The translations under genes were made by a program, and so were the position numbers. Positions 28,074 to 38,354 of a stretch of 41,876 nucleotides of DNA are shown here, piece by piece (position 1 is the first letter of the stretch; each line of letters opens with the position of its first letter). The notes beneath the pieces were generated by a model that worked only from the letters and a program-made list of their open reading frames with translations, ran no database searches and had not been told where the DNA came from. The DNA comes from Chara braunii. Taxonomy: Eukaryota > Streptophyta > Charophyceae > Charales > Characeae. The stretch covers positions 2,355,340-2,397,215 of the forward strand of contig BFEA01000174.1 in assembly GCA_003427395.1 (NCBI GenBank), in the 5' to 3' direction.

Positions 28074-28817
28074 AGCTAGACCACCCAAACTTATGGAACA
28101 TGTCTAGCTCAACCGTGGAGTATACACAAACACAGGGCACAACAACTTTTTTTTTTTTTGGGCATGTGACTAGGCCACCCTAGCCGCCCTGAACTGTTTA
28201 AGTATCCAAGATTTATATAATTATCTTTACTTAGTCTTTTGAGGTAGCATATAACTCAACCGATCATCTTTAGCTCAAGATTCAGTCTGCCCCTTCGTAC
28301 CACAAATTTACTCTTAATTAGTACTCTCTTCAGTTGGTGATAAGCTATAGTCAGACCACCCAAACTTATGGAACCCTGTCTGACTGGCCTGTTCATAAGT
28401 AGGATAGTAAGAAAGTATAGTCAAGTTATAGCCTTCTGGTTTCAGCATGTGCGTGGCGTTGGACCAAGACCACCGAAACTTATGGAACATGTCTTGGTCC
28501 TTAGCCTGGTTCATTTTTCTTAAAACCAAAGCAGGAAGAGGCTGAGCCATCCAAACTTATGGAACATGCTCAGACCTCCTCGTTCAGAACCAAAAGAAAC
28601 CGAAAGAAACCCAAAGTAAACAAGGCGACCAAGCCACCCAAACTTATGGAATATGCTTGGTCCCTGAAAAGTCAATCACAGTCCGCCCTCGCAAGTCAGA
28701 GCAACCAGACCACCCAAACTTATGGAACATGTCTCGTTCTCCAGACAATTCAAAATAAACATAGCACTGGGTCTCCCCAAACTTGTGGAGACTTGCGCAA
28801 CCTTTGATAGACCCAGT
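28074..28817 (+). repeat. Cluster of seven hairpins with a conserved loop and covarying stems
   Basis: Six copies of the loop core CACCCAAACTTATGGAACAT (one or a few substitutions allowed) lie at 28082, 28357, 28471, 28548, 28635 and 28711. Each is flanked by a different but self-complementary pair: AGCTAGAC/GTCTAGCT; AGTCAGAC/GTCTGACT; GGACCAAGAC/GTCTTGGTCC; GAGGCTGAGC/GCTCAG-A-CCTC (one bulged A); GACCAAGC/GCTTGGTC; AACCAGAC/GTCTCGTT (one mismatch). A seventh, shortened form is GTCTCC-CCAAACTTGT-GGAGAC (28771-28792), with an alternative outer stem ACTGGGTCT/AGACCCAGT (28766-28774 with 28809-28817). Inside the loop CCA and TGG can pair, leaving AACTTA. Stem changes on one side are matched on the other, which argues for structure, in RNA or DNA. 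No host gene is evident around it. Confidence 0.85.
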
Positions 28818-28829
28818 CAAAACAAGCAA

Positions 28830-29700
28830 TACCACCTTTCTCCCATCCTTCCCCCAGATGCAATCCCGCAATCTGCTTTTAGTCAAACAATGAAATTGAA
28901 ACTGATATTGCTTATACATTCCTTTACTTAGTCTGGTTTGTGTCCTCAAAGTCAAACTGAAAAGTCACAGTAGGGTTGCACACAGTATACTCAGTCAAAA
29001 CATAGCAAGGGGTGCAGTTAAACGTTATAACTGGGTTTATAAAAGGAGATGAAAGGTTACCTCTCAGTTCCCTGCCTCCAGAACTCCTCCCGAGTTCCGG
29101 CAGAGCTCCCACAATCGGTGGGCTGACTCCCCACAGAGTCTTGCTGCAGTCAGGGTTGTCGAGCCCCGGCCCCGGGGCCGCGGCGGGGTTCTGGGGTTCC
29201 GGGGGTGGGCACCCCCAACCCCGGCTCCAGACCCCCCCGCAAAAAAAATAAATTCAAAAAAATAAATAAATTCAAAAAACAAAATAAAAAATAGTGGGGG
29301 GTGCGCAGCGAAAGCGCGCACCACATGGGCTAAAACCCAAAAATGGGGTTTTATGCCCCACCCTGGACCCCCCCCGGGGCCACACCCACCACTCGTGGGA
29401 CCGGGGTAGCTGCTGGTACCAACCACTCGGACTGCATGTACTTGGACGAAATGAGGTCCAGGTACCTCTTGAAGGGTCTAGTAAGTGAATATTGCCTTGG
29501 GGGTACCTCGGTTCACTCCAAGGCACTTGGAGAGGCTCATGGGCTGGCCGGACTGCTGGTTTCAGCCGACATAAGCTGAGGGTGCAGTCTCACATTTGCA
29601 TGAGGAGTGCCCATGCTGCCCAAGTGAGCTCACAGGAGCACCTTTGCACTTGGAGTGAGGAAGGAGGAACCCATGCTAGTGGGAGAGCTTAGAGGAGGCT
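28830..29700. other. Stretch without recognised gene; GC-rich island then A-rich patch
   Basis: A very GC-rich block (29150-29240, with CCCCGG/GGGG runs) is followed by an A-rich (AAATAAATTC) patch at 29240-29295. A second G/C-run block with GTGCGCAGCGAAAGCGCGCA lies near 29300, then C-runs at 29360-29380. The G-runs resemble those at the left window edge (1-110). No conserved coding is visible. It may be a retroelement end. Confidence 0.4.
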
Positions 29701-30009
29701 AGGAGGTAGTGGGGAGGACTCTAGAGGATAGTGATGGTGGGAGAGACACTTGGGAGGTGATCCGCCATATCCCTCCTGGGTGTAGGAGAAAAGGAGAAGC
29801 TAGAGGAGCCCCATTAACCCTCCTAGAGGGGAGGACTCCATAGCCATAGCTGGGGGAGCTTGCCATAGCCTGAGGGAGAGCAAGGAAGGAGGAGAGAAGG
29901 GCTTGGAGAAGAAGGAAGCCATAGCCAAGAGGGGGTTGTGCAAGGAGAGGAAGCTTCATCAAGAGGACACCAACATCAAGGAATCGACAATGTGAGAGGA
30001 AGGAAGAAG

Positions 30010-30260
30010 CTTCTTCACCTTCATCTTCTTCTTCTTCTTCTTCTTCTTCTTCTTCTTCTTCGTCGTCGTCTTCCTCTCCTCCTTCGTCTTCCTCTTCTTC
30101 TTCCTCACTCCCTCCTTCTTCCTTCTCTTCTCTCCCCTCTTCATCTCCTCCTTCCTCCTCTTCACTTCCATTCTCTTTGTCTTCGTCCTCTTCTCCTCTG
30201 TCTCCATCTCCCTCATCTCTCTCCCCTTTACCTCCACCTTCTCTTACTTCATCTTCTCTT
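30010..30260 (+). repeat. (TTC)n pyrimidine tract
   Basis: A perfect TTC run at about 30023-30061 passes into 190 bases of almost pure pyrimidine. Read in reverse it gives a long Glu-rich pseudo-protein, which I regard as a by-product. Confidence 0.9.
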
Positions 30261-30308
30261 TTCCATGGGCTACTCGAACTCTCCTCTTTCACTTATACAC
30301 TAGAGGGT

Positions 30309-31500
30309 AGTACTCCGATTCTTTCCTAGATGCTTCTTGATACACTCTTGGTAGTATAGCGCTTCACCCATGGATGCTTCTTGATGCAATCTTGATGATT
30401 TGGGCTCTCCAAACTTGTGATTTTCACACTCACACTAGTAGGTANNNNNNNNNNNNNNNNNNNNNNNNNNNNNNNNNNNNNNNNNNNNNNNNNNNNNNNN
30501 NNNNNNNNNNNNNNNNNNNNNNNNNNNNNNNNNNNNNNNNNNNNNNNNNNNNNNNNNNNNNNNNNNNNNNNNNNNNNNNNNNNNNNNNNNNNNNNNNNNN
30601 NNNNNNNNNNNNNNNNNNNNNNNNNNNNNNNNNNNNNNNNNNNNNNNNNNNNNNNNNNNNNNNNNNNNNNNNNNNNNNNNNNNNNNNNNNNNNNNNNNNN
30701 NNNNNNNNNNNNNNNNNNNNNNNNNNNNNNNNNNNNNNNNNNNNNNNNNNNNNNNNNNNNNNNNNNNNNNNNNNNNNNNNNNNNNNNNNNNNNNNNNNNN
30801 NNNNNNNNNNNNNNNNNNNNNNNNNNNNNNNNNNNNNNNNNNNNNNNNNNNNNNNNNNNNNNNNNNNNNNNNNNACCCATGGATGCTTCTTGATGCAATC
30901 TTGATGATTTGGGCTCTCCAAACTTGTGATTTTCAAACTCACATTAGTAGGTAGTGTAGCGCTTCACCCATGGATGCTTCTTGATACATTCTTGATGATT
31001 TGGGTTCTCCAAACTTGTGATTTTCACCCTCACACTAGTAGGTAGTATAGCGCTTCACCCATGGATGCTTCTTGATACATTCTTGGTGATTTGGGCTCTC
31101 CAAACTTGTGATTTTCACACTCACACTAGTAGGTAGTATAGCGTTTAACCCATGGATGCTTATTTATGCAATCTTGGTGATTTGGGCCCTCCAAACTTTT
31201 GATTTTTACACTCACACTAGTAGGTAGTGTAGCGCTTCACACATGGATGCTTCTTGATGCAACCTTGGTGATTTGGGCACTCACACTAGTAGGTAGTATA
31301 GCGCTTCACCCATGAGTGATCCATGATACAATCTTGGGGATTTGGGAGATTCAAACTTGTGTTTTTCACGTTCACACTAGTGGGTAGTATAGCGCTACAC
31401 CCATGAATGATCCATGATACAATCATGGTGACATGGGCTCTCCAAACCTGTAATTTTCACTCGTACACTAGTATGAAGTGCACCGCTACTTTCATGGATG
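30309..31500 (+). repeat. 91-bp satellite-like tandem array, interrupted by the N gap
   Basis: The landmark GCTTCACCCATGG (variants allowed) occurs at 30361, then after the gap at about 30870, 30961, 31052, 31143, 31234, 31303, 31394 and 31485. Spacings are 91 except one of 69, where 22 bases including the TCCAAACTTGTG block are missing. Each unit contains GATGCTTCTTGATGCAATCT, TGATTTGGGCTCTCCAAACT and CACACTAGTAGGTAG. Divergence rises to the right, where the array passes into a different array. Confidence 0.93.
30445..30874. other. Assembly gap, 430 Ns
   Basis: The gap lies within the 91-bp array. Its two flanks are in different unit phases for a 430-base gap, so the true length is unknown and the copy number cannot be stated. 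Confidence 0.99.
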
Positions 31501-31564
31501 ACCCTTGGTTCAACCTTGGTGATCTTGCCTACTTATACTCTTGTTTTCACTCTCGTAATAGCAT

Positions 31565-33405
31565 GTGATGATCCGGATGATCTTCCTTCTATGTGCATAT
31601 GCTTTTCGTTAGTCTAGCCACTCCTTGTCAAGTTCCTACTTGGTGTGATGTTCCGGATGATCTTTCCCTTTATGTGCATGTGCTTTTCATTAGTCTAGCA
31701 TCTCTTTGTCTTGATCATACTTGGTGTGATGTTCCGGATGATCTTTCTCTTCATGTACATGTGCTTTTCATTAGTCTAGCCACTCATTGTCATGTTCCTA
31801 CTTGGTGTAATGTTCCGGATGATCTTTCCCTTCATGTGCATGTGCTTTTCATTAGTCTAGCATCTCTTTGTCTTGATCATACTTGGTGTAATGTTCCGGA
31901 TGATCCTCCCTTAATGTGCATATGCTTTTCATTAGTCTAGCATCTCTTTGTCTTGTTCATACTTGATGTGATGTTCCGGATGATCTTTCCCTTCATGTGT
32001 ATGTGTTTTTCATTAGTCTAGCCACCCATTGTCATGTTTCTACTTGGTGTGATGTTCCGGATGATCTTTCCCTTCATGTGCATGTGTTTTTCATTAGTCT
32101 AGCCACTCATTGTCATGTTCCTACTCGGTGTAATGTGCCGGATGATCTGCCTTCTATGTGTATATGTTTTTCGTTAGTCTAGCCACTCCTTGTCAAGTTC
32201 CTATTTGGTGTAATGTTCGGGATGATCTTCCTTCTATGTGCATGTATTTTCATTAGTCTAGTTTCTCATTGTCAAAAGTTCATATTCCGGATCTTTACCT
32301 TGTTGATCTCTACTCTTTGTGCATGTGTTTTCCACTGGTCTAGTCCCTCATTGTCAAGTTCATATTCCGGATCTTTGCCTTGTTGAACTCTTTTCTTTGT
32401 GCATGTGTTTTCCACTAGTCTAGTCTCTCATTGTCAAAGTTCATATTCCGGATTTTTACCTTCTTGATCTCTACTCTTTGTGCATGTGTTTTCCACTAGT
32501 CTAGTCTCTCAATGTCAAGTTCATATTCTGGATCTTTGCTTAGTTGATCCCTTCTTATTGTGCATTTGTTTTCCACTAGTGTAGTCTCTCATTGTCAAGT
32601 TCAAGTTGGATGTAATGTTCCGGATCTTTACTTTGTTGAACTCTTCTCTTTGTGCGTGTGTTTTCCACTAGTCTAGTCTCTCATTGTCAAAAGTTCATAT
32701 TCCGGATCTTTACTTTGTTGAACTCTTCTTTTGTGCATGTGTTTTCTACTTGTTTAGTCTCTCATTGTCAAAGTTCATATTCCGGATCTTTACCTTGTTG
32801 ATCTCTACTCTTTGTACATGTGTTTTCCACTAGTCTAGTCTCTCATTGTCAAGTTCATCTTCCCGATCTTTACCTTGTTGATCTGTACTCTTTCTGCATA
32901 TGTTTCCACTAGTCTGGTCTCTCATTGTCAAGTTCATATTCCGGATCTTTGCCTTGTTAATCTTTACTCTTTGTGCATGTGTTTTCCACTAGTCTAATCT
33001 CTCATTATCAAGTTCATGTTCCGGATCTTTGCTTAGTTGATTTCTTCTCATCGTGCATGTATTTTTTACTAGTCTAGCCTCTCATTGTCAAGTTCATGTT
33101 CCGGATCTTTACTTGGTCCGATCTCCTCCCCTTGTGCATGTTCTTTCCATTAGTCTAGTCTCTCATTGTGAAGTTCATGTTCCGGATCCTTGCCTTGTTG
33201 ATCTCTACTCTTTGTGCATGTGTTTTTCACTAGTCTAGCCTCTCATTGTTAAGTTCATGTTGCGAATCTTTACTTTGTTCGATCTCTTCTCCTTGTGCAT
33301 GTGCTTTCCACTAGTCTAGTCCCTCATTGTCAAGTTCATGTTCCGGATCTTTGCCTTGTCGGTCTCTACTCTTTGTGCATGTGCTTTCCATTGATCTAGT
33401 CAACC
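31565..33405 (+). repeat. 80/81-bp satellite-like tandem array, about 23 units
   Basis: TTCCGG or a close variant marks each unit from 31571 to 33341, with nearly all spacings 79-82 (exceptions 69 and 92). The unit also carries GTGCATGTG, TTTTC(C/A)(A/T)TAGTCTAG and (C/T)TCATTGTCAAGTTCAT. The left third (31571-32216) is a subfamily with TGGTGTGATG before TTCCGGATGATC. The right part has shorter CATATTCCGGATCTTT units. Because 81 is divisible by three, the left subfamily keeps a frame open for four units (31593-31940), giving a 27-residue repeat. I see no sign that it is translated. Confidence 0.93.
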
Positions 33406-33474
33406 TTTTTCTATGGGACGAGTAATCGACGTTTGGTTGCTGCTACGGGGAGCTAATTTGATTAGAAGTTCTTC

Positions 33475-33479
<5 letters not shown>

Positions 33480-33540
<61 letters not shown>
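33480..33540 (+). repeat. (CT)n microsatellite
   Basis: About 30 CT dinucleotides, followed by a C/T-rich stretch to 33640. Confidence 0.95.
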
Positions 33541-33541
<1 letters not shown>

Positions 33542-36507
33542 CCCCTTTTTCCTCCCTCCGTCTCTAGTCCTCTCTTTCCCCTCCCCCCTTATCACCTTGC
33601 CTTCTCTCTCCCTCTCTCCCTTTCCCTCACTTGGCATATGACTAACCCTCCTCCCCTCACTTGGAAAACATTGTCAGGGTACGGACGGTAAACGAAATCA
33701 GACTTCACTTGGTGGAGAAAGAGGGCAAGGGGAGGATAGCCGGTCCCTTGTATCACCAAGGAGGCAAAAGAGAAAGGACGTTTGAAAACGTGGAAGAAAG
33801 GTGGAATCCGGAAGAGAACAAGTTGAAACTGAGGTCAGTTTGACTCAACCATTTCCCCGAATGCATGACTATGAGAAGAGAATGGGTTGATTGAGCAACT
33901 AGAGCGAACAAAGAGCAGCCAAAGAATTTGAAAAGATAGGCATGTGGGAAGGGCTATGTGTTGACCCCCAACGGGGGATTGTATGGATTTTCTTGCTCGT
34001 GTGGGATTCTGCAGGTGAGTGATGGCTAGACATGCCTTGAGCGGGATAGGGGCGAGAGGAACTGGGCACCAAGAGGAAAAGGGAAAAGGGACAAAGAGGC
34101 TATGGGACCTTTGATATAGAGCCAACCCATGAAAATGACATTTGCGCTTGAGACTTAGAGTGTGAATGAGAATGCAATTGTACCAAGGAAAATGTGATGT
34201 TGTGTGTGCATGCATATGAGGACCCCGAAAAGACTAAGGGGCCTACTTCAATAAGGTGGGAAGCAAATTGCGAGATCCGATGGATGCGTAGAGGCGAGGG
34301 AGAGAACGGCTCCGCCGCACCCCGATGACGCCATATAGCCAAAATGCTTAAGGAAATGGTGCATGGCCTAAGGATGACGCTTAACCTACGCAGAAGAGAA
34401 GAGAAACACTCAAAGTATCCTTGGACTGCCTGCGTATTGGAAGGAGCAATTGCATGAGAACACCACAAAGAATCAAAAAAAAAAAAATCAGCGTTGCGGA
34501 ACGACCAGCGAGAGTACCACCCGGCGTGAGGGTTGAGCTACATCCCCAATGTCAAAGCTCTCTCGCGCGACGGCCCACCCCCATCCATCTCAAAGCACTA
34601 GGTGGGGGTGACCTCGGGACAAACAGCCCGCGCCCTGAGCATGAGCGTGGGTGGGCCGAGCCAACTGGGACCCGCAGTGGGGTCGACTAAGGCTCGAAAG
34701 TCTACCGGGGTTTGACCTTACAAAATTGGTGGAGGTGACGGGCATGGGGTTAAATTGACCCTTGCGATTCCGATGGGGGCGCCAAACGCATTGAACGTGT
34801 ACACAACCCAAGATAAGGAAAATGAACTTGTATCTGCTCTTTCCCTTTTGAGAAATCAGATTTGAGAGTGGCTGGGCGCATGGCATGGCCAGGCCTGGAG
34901 GTATAACATGCATGCTATGCACTTGATCAACCTTTCCTTTGAGGAATGGCTCTAGCCCTCCTTCGTCCAGTGCTGGTGCTCGCCAGTCCGGGGAAGCCTT
35001 GGGCAAGTTGCAGGTCGACCCTTCCTCTTCGTATGAAAGAAGGGCTCCGGTTACCTGGCAGGCGGTTGGTGCTTGGCTTAGGCCAGGTTCAATGAAAATC
35101 CCATGGCGGAGTGATCCGACCGAATGGGTGCTTTCCCCTTCTTCTATGAGCCCAGCGGGCTAATGCACTTTGCACCTTTTTTTTCTTAACGATTGAAGGA
35201 ACCAATATGAACACAACGGGTGATCAAGAAAGAACAATCCCGCCCTTTGAAAGGACAGACAAGTGAAGAAAAGAGAAATGAAGGGAGTTGCTAGACTCCA
35301 AGGAAAACTAGCTCACCCTTGAAGATTCTCACGAGAAGGAACCAACCACTGTGTGTGAAAGTAGGGGGAGTGACACTCATTGTCCTGAGAGAAAATTTGT
35401 GAGCTATGGGTAGGAAGCGTTGGGTGCACCCAGGGGATGGCACTTGTACTATGTGTGTCCCACTTGGGACTTGTGTTTGCATGATGGGATTCGAGCGTCC
35501 TGCCTTTCGGAAGGAAAGGATTGGTCTGCACCGGCCAGTGCAGGTTGCGAAAGGTCGTTCTCTTTTGTAGGCTGCCGTGTGTTCGTATGTGGAGGTCAGG
35601 CCACCGAGCTGTCGGACGGGAGTTTGTCGCGTCGGTTGAGTAGTAGCATTCTCGTTCGAGCAGTGACGGGCTTCGGCTCGATGATCTGTCGGACGGGGTG
35701 TGAAATCTCCTCAGGCGGGGCTTAGCCTGTTGGCTGGCGGAGGGAGTACCACTGCATGCGGACAAAGACGGAGCCTCGGAGGCGATTAGTAGCTTCTCGT
35801 AGCATGGTTTTGGGAAAGGCTGATTCTTGTCGGACCGATGGAAGTGAATGCCCGGACGACTGACTTTGTTCCTGTATTTAGTCACTCGAGGTCACCCTCG
35901 GTGTCAGTATGGATGTGCAAAGGGGCAAGACGGGATGGGGTATTCTGGGTAAGGAGGAAAGGGTGAATGCCTTGCCGAGACCTGGGTACCGCGCTCACGA
36001 TGGTTGAGCTGCGCTTGAGGTATGGGATAAAACTCTACCGATAGTACCAGCGGAGAGACCATATTGGGATAGCCGGTGAGGAGATGATTGACTCGTATAT
36101 GAGATTGCCTGATTTTTTTTATATGTGTTCCCCCTCTGTAAAGATTGATTGAGGTTGGACTGTTGGACGAGACATATTTCTAAGTCTATCCCCCCCCCCC
36201 CATTTGAGTCCACACGAGTGAGAGATGTTCGGAAGAAAGGAGGGTAGAGGTCAATTGGAATGGAACCAAGAGAAGGAATGTGGGCAAATGGATGGCCGAC
36301 CGAGGGAATTATGAGAAGGAAGTACTTAGGAATGGGGAGGTAAAATAGGAAGACCTTGATGAGGGGTCTGAAATAATTCTCATCTAGGGCAAGGGTTGAC
36401 CTGACCAAAATGACCGGTTGATGCTCTTTTAATGAAAACAGGGGTCGGGTGCTGAAAACAAGATGGCGTGATGGTTGCCTTCCCTGATCTATACTAGCGG
36501 CCCGAAA
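33541..36507. other. Stretch without recognised gene
   Basis: Nearly 3 kb with no domain that I can name on either strand. Frames of 60-200 codons on both strands show no conserved motif. It precedes the tandem gene array and could hold the 5' LTR and leader of the element whose gag lies at 40.5 kb, but no terminal repeat or primer-binding site can be assigned from one copy. Confidence 0.4.
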
Positions 36508-37275
36508 ATGCCAGTAGATGTAAAGGATGGAGTATCGGTCGTCCTCCCGGAAAATGGGACGTGGACGGACCTTGAACCAGCGTATCAAACGGTAATGCTG
36601 GAAGGAGAGGAATTTTTTTTTTGGATAGAAACAGTATGGACTAATGTCAGCTTGACGAGATTGTTGTCAAGTTTAATGGATTTGGAATTTCGAGGGACAG
36701 TGGAAACCCTGGGGTGGGTCTACTTGTCGCAAGATGGGGAGAAAGCTATGATCATAGAGTTGGCACTCGGGAATACACCAGACGAGTTGTTTAGAAAGGT
36801 AGAAACAGAGGTTGTGTGGGCTGCATGTCAACGAAGGGAAATGGAAATGGAAAGGGTAAACGTGCGGGTGGAACTTGGGGATAGAGGAAGAATGAGGCGA
36901 CCCGTAAGAACCATGCGATGTGTACTGTCCTCCTTCCTAGTGGATGCGGTTTTCGGAACTCGGAGCAGGCTAGTACGGATATGCCAGTCCATGACGAACC
37001 TCGGGCTATACCAATGCGCTAGGCAAGATTTTTTTCGGTTATCGGTAGAGATGGGGCCGTTCGAGGGGAACTGGGCGGAAGAGCTGGCCGAAATACTAAA
37101 TTGCCTTAGCATAGACAATATCTTTGTCCCTAGTGCTGTGCATTGGGGGATAGTCTACAGGAATGTGGCAATTGGGGAGACGTTTCTAGACGGGGTAAGG
37201 GAGTTGGTATACAGCGAGGAGGACGACTTCAGTGATGAAGACGAAGATGAAGAGATAGAGGACTGGGACTTCTAA
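36508..37275 (+). CDS. Tandem gene family, copy A (open, 255 residues, unknown function)
   Basis: I do not recognise a known family. This is the only unbroken copy of four head-to-tail relatives. Starting at the ATG at 36508 (an earlier in-frame TTG at 36475 is less likely), the parts in order are as follows. The amino block is VSVVLPENGTWTDLEPAYQT with EEFFFWIETVW. The second block is FRGTVETLGW to DELFRKVE. The middle block is VRTMRCVLSSFLVDAVFGTR. The carboxy block is DFFRLSVEMGPFEGNWAEEL then AEILNCL and GETFLDGVREL. It ends in a very acidic tail (SEEDDFSDEDEDEEIEDWDF). No signal peptide or membrane span is evident. It lies 62 bases before copy B and on the same strand as the gag downstream. 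It may be an accessory ORF of that retroelement or a host gene cluster; function unknown. Confidence 0.65.
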   Translation: MPVDVKDGVSVVLPENGTWTDLEPAYQTVMLEGEEFFFWIETVWTNVSLTRLLSSLMDLEFRGTVETLGWVYLSQDGEKAMIIELALGNTPDELFRKVETEVVWAACQRREMEMERVNVRVELGDRGRMRRPVRTMRCVLSSFLVDAVFGTRSRLVRICQSMTNLGLYQCARQDFFRLSVEMGPFEGNWAEELAEILNCLSIDNIFVPSAVHWGIVYRNVAIGETFLDGVRELVYSEEDDFSDEDEDEEIEDWDF

Positions 37276-37337
37276 GAGGGTGGGGTAACTTAACTTAGGA
37301 AGGACGGGTGGCCTGGTATTGTGCAGGAAAGGGAAAA

Positions 37338-38093
37338 ATGACTAGAGAAGAGATGGTGATGGAATACACCTTCAAGGGATGGGAACCAAGGCGACTCAGA
37401 GGGGGGGTAGAGATGCCTATACCAACAGAGAACGAATGGAGAGGGACCACGTGTGACTGGGTTGGGTTTGAGGTTGCCCAAGAATTATCATATGTATGGA
37501 TAGAACGGATTTGGAACCCGATAAGGGAAGAGGAAGGTTGGGACGAGTTAGCGGAAGGCAAAGTGGAATCAGTCAAAACAATTTTCCTCTCCGAGGACGG
37601 GTGACACCTGTTTTGCACTATGTTAGCAATGGGACAAGATCCAATGTGGCTTCTAGGGGATGCAGAGGCGCGAACCCGAAAAGAAGGCAAGAGGTTCGCC
37701 AACGAAGGTTGGGACGAAGTTAGTAGCAAAGTTGTGATGGGAGGGTGGAATGAACTCAGGCCTCCCTGCCTGCGCATAACAGCCTGGGTGCCCGAGTTCG
37801 TGGCCGACTGGTTCGGGGGTTTTGAGCACATAGCAAACGTAGCCGACTCCATGAGGAAAGTACACATAGAATGTGCCTGGTTGACCAAGGAGTTCTATAG
37901 GCTCTCCTTAAAATATGGGCCCTTCTACGGGGATAAAGCCGGTGAGGTTATCACCATCCTGAGGATAGGTAAATACGACCGCCTAGAGGTTAGCGCGAAA
38001 GCTTGGGACGCCATAGTTAGCCGGGAGGCGGCGGCCGCGCCATCCTATGTGGATGATGTCTTTATGCTGTTTGAGGTGCGATGGTTTGATTAA
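37338..38093 (+). pseudogene. Tandem gene family, copy B (one in-frame stop)
   Basis: A single frame runs from the ATG to a stop at 38093, interrupted only by TGA at 37602-37604. Blocks match copies A, C and D. The amino block is GGVEMPIPTENEWRGTTCDW, VGFEVAQELSYVWIERIW. The middle block is MGGWNELRPPCLRITAWVPE, FVADWFGGFEHIANVADSM. The carboxy block is KEFYRLSLKYGPFYGDKAGE, VITILRIG, APSYVDDVFML. It lacks copy A's acidic tail. The TGA falls in a region that is otherwise alignable and has no frameshift. CGA to TGA (CpG context) would explain it, but readthrough cannot be excluded from sequence alone. Confidence 0.6.
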
Positions 38094-38354
38094 AGGGACT
38101 CAAAGTTCGAGCGCCACAGGAAGAACGGAGTATGGAGGGTGCATGCGAATTAGGGTGTAGCATAAGAAAGGGGCATGAACATTAGTCAGCAGGGGACGCT
38201 AGGAGGCCAAAATAAGGGCGGGCATAGAGACGGGATAGTGGCGGGAACCAGTGTACGACGGGAAGGGGGTACTGAAAGACTAAAACACGGGAGATGCGGA
38301 ATCTCGGTGGGTGCAACAATCGGACTAAGGAAGCGGGAAAGGAGGCATTGCAAG

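Noticed and set aside
28170-28183. CTAGG-CCAC-CCTAG as an eighth member of the hairpin cluster
   Set aside because: It lacks the conserved AAACTTATGG loop core; mentioned only as a possible collapsed site.
29699-30292. 197-codon minus-strand frame with a long Glu-rich stretch
   Set aside because: It is a translation of the (TTC)n tract; the rest has no domain and no codon-like pattern.
30326-30942. Long frames spanning the N gap
   Set aside because: They consist of unknown residues; the known flanks are satellite sequence.
35995-36588. 197-codon minus-strand frame
   Set aside because: No motif or family resemblance was seen, and it overlaps the start of plus-strand copy A, which has better support.
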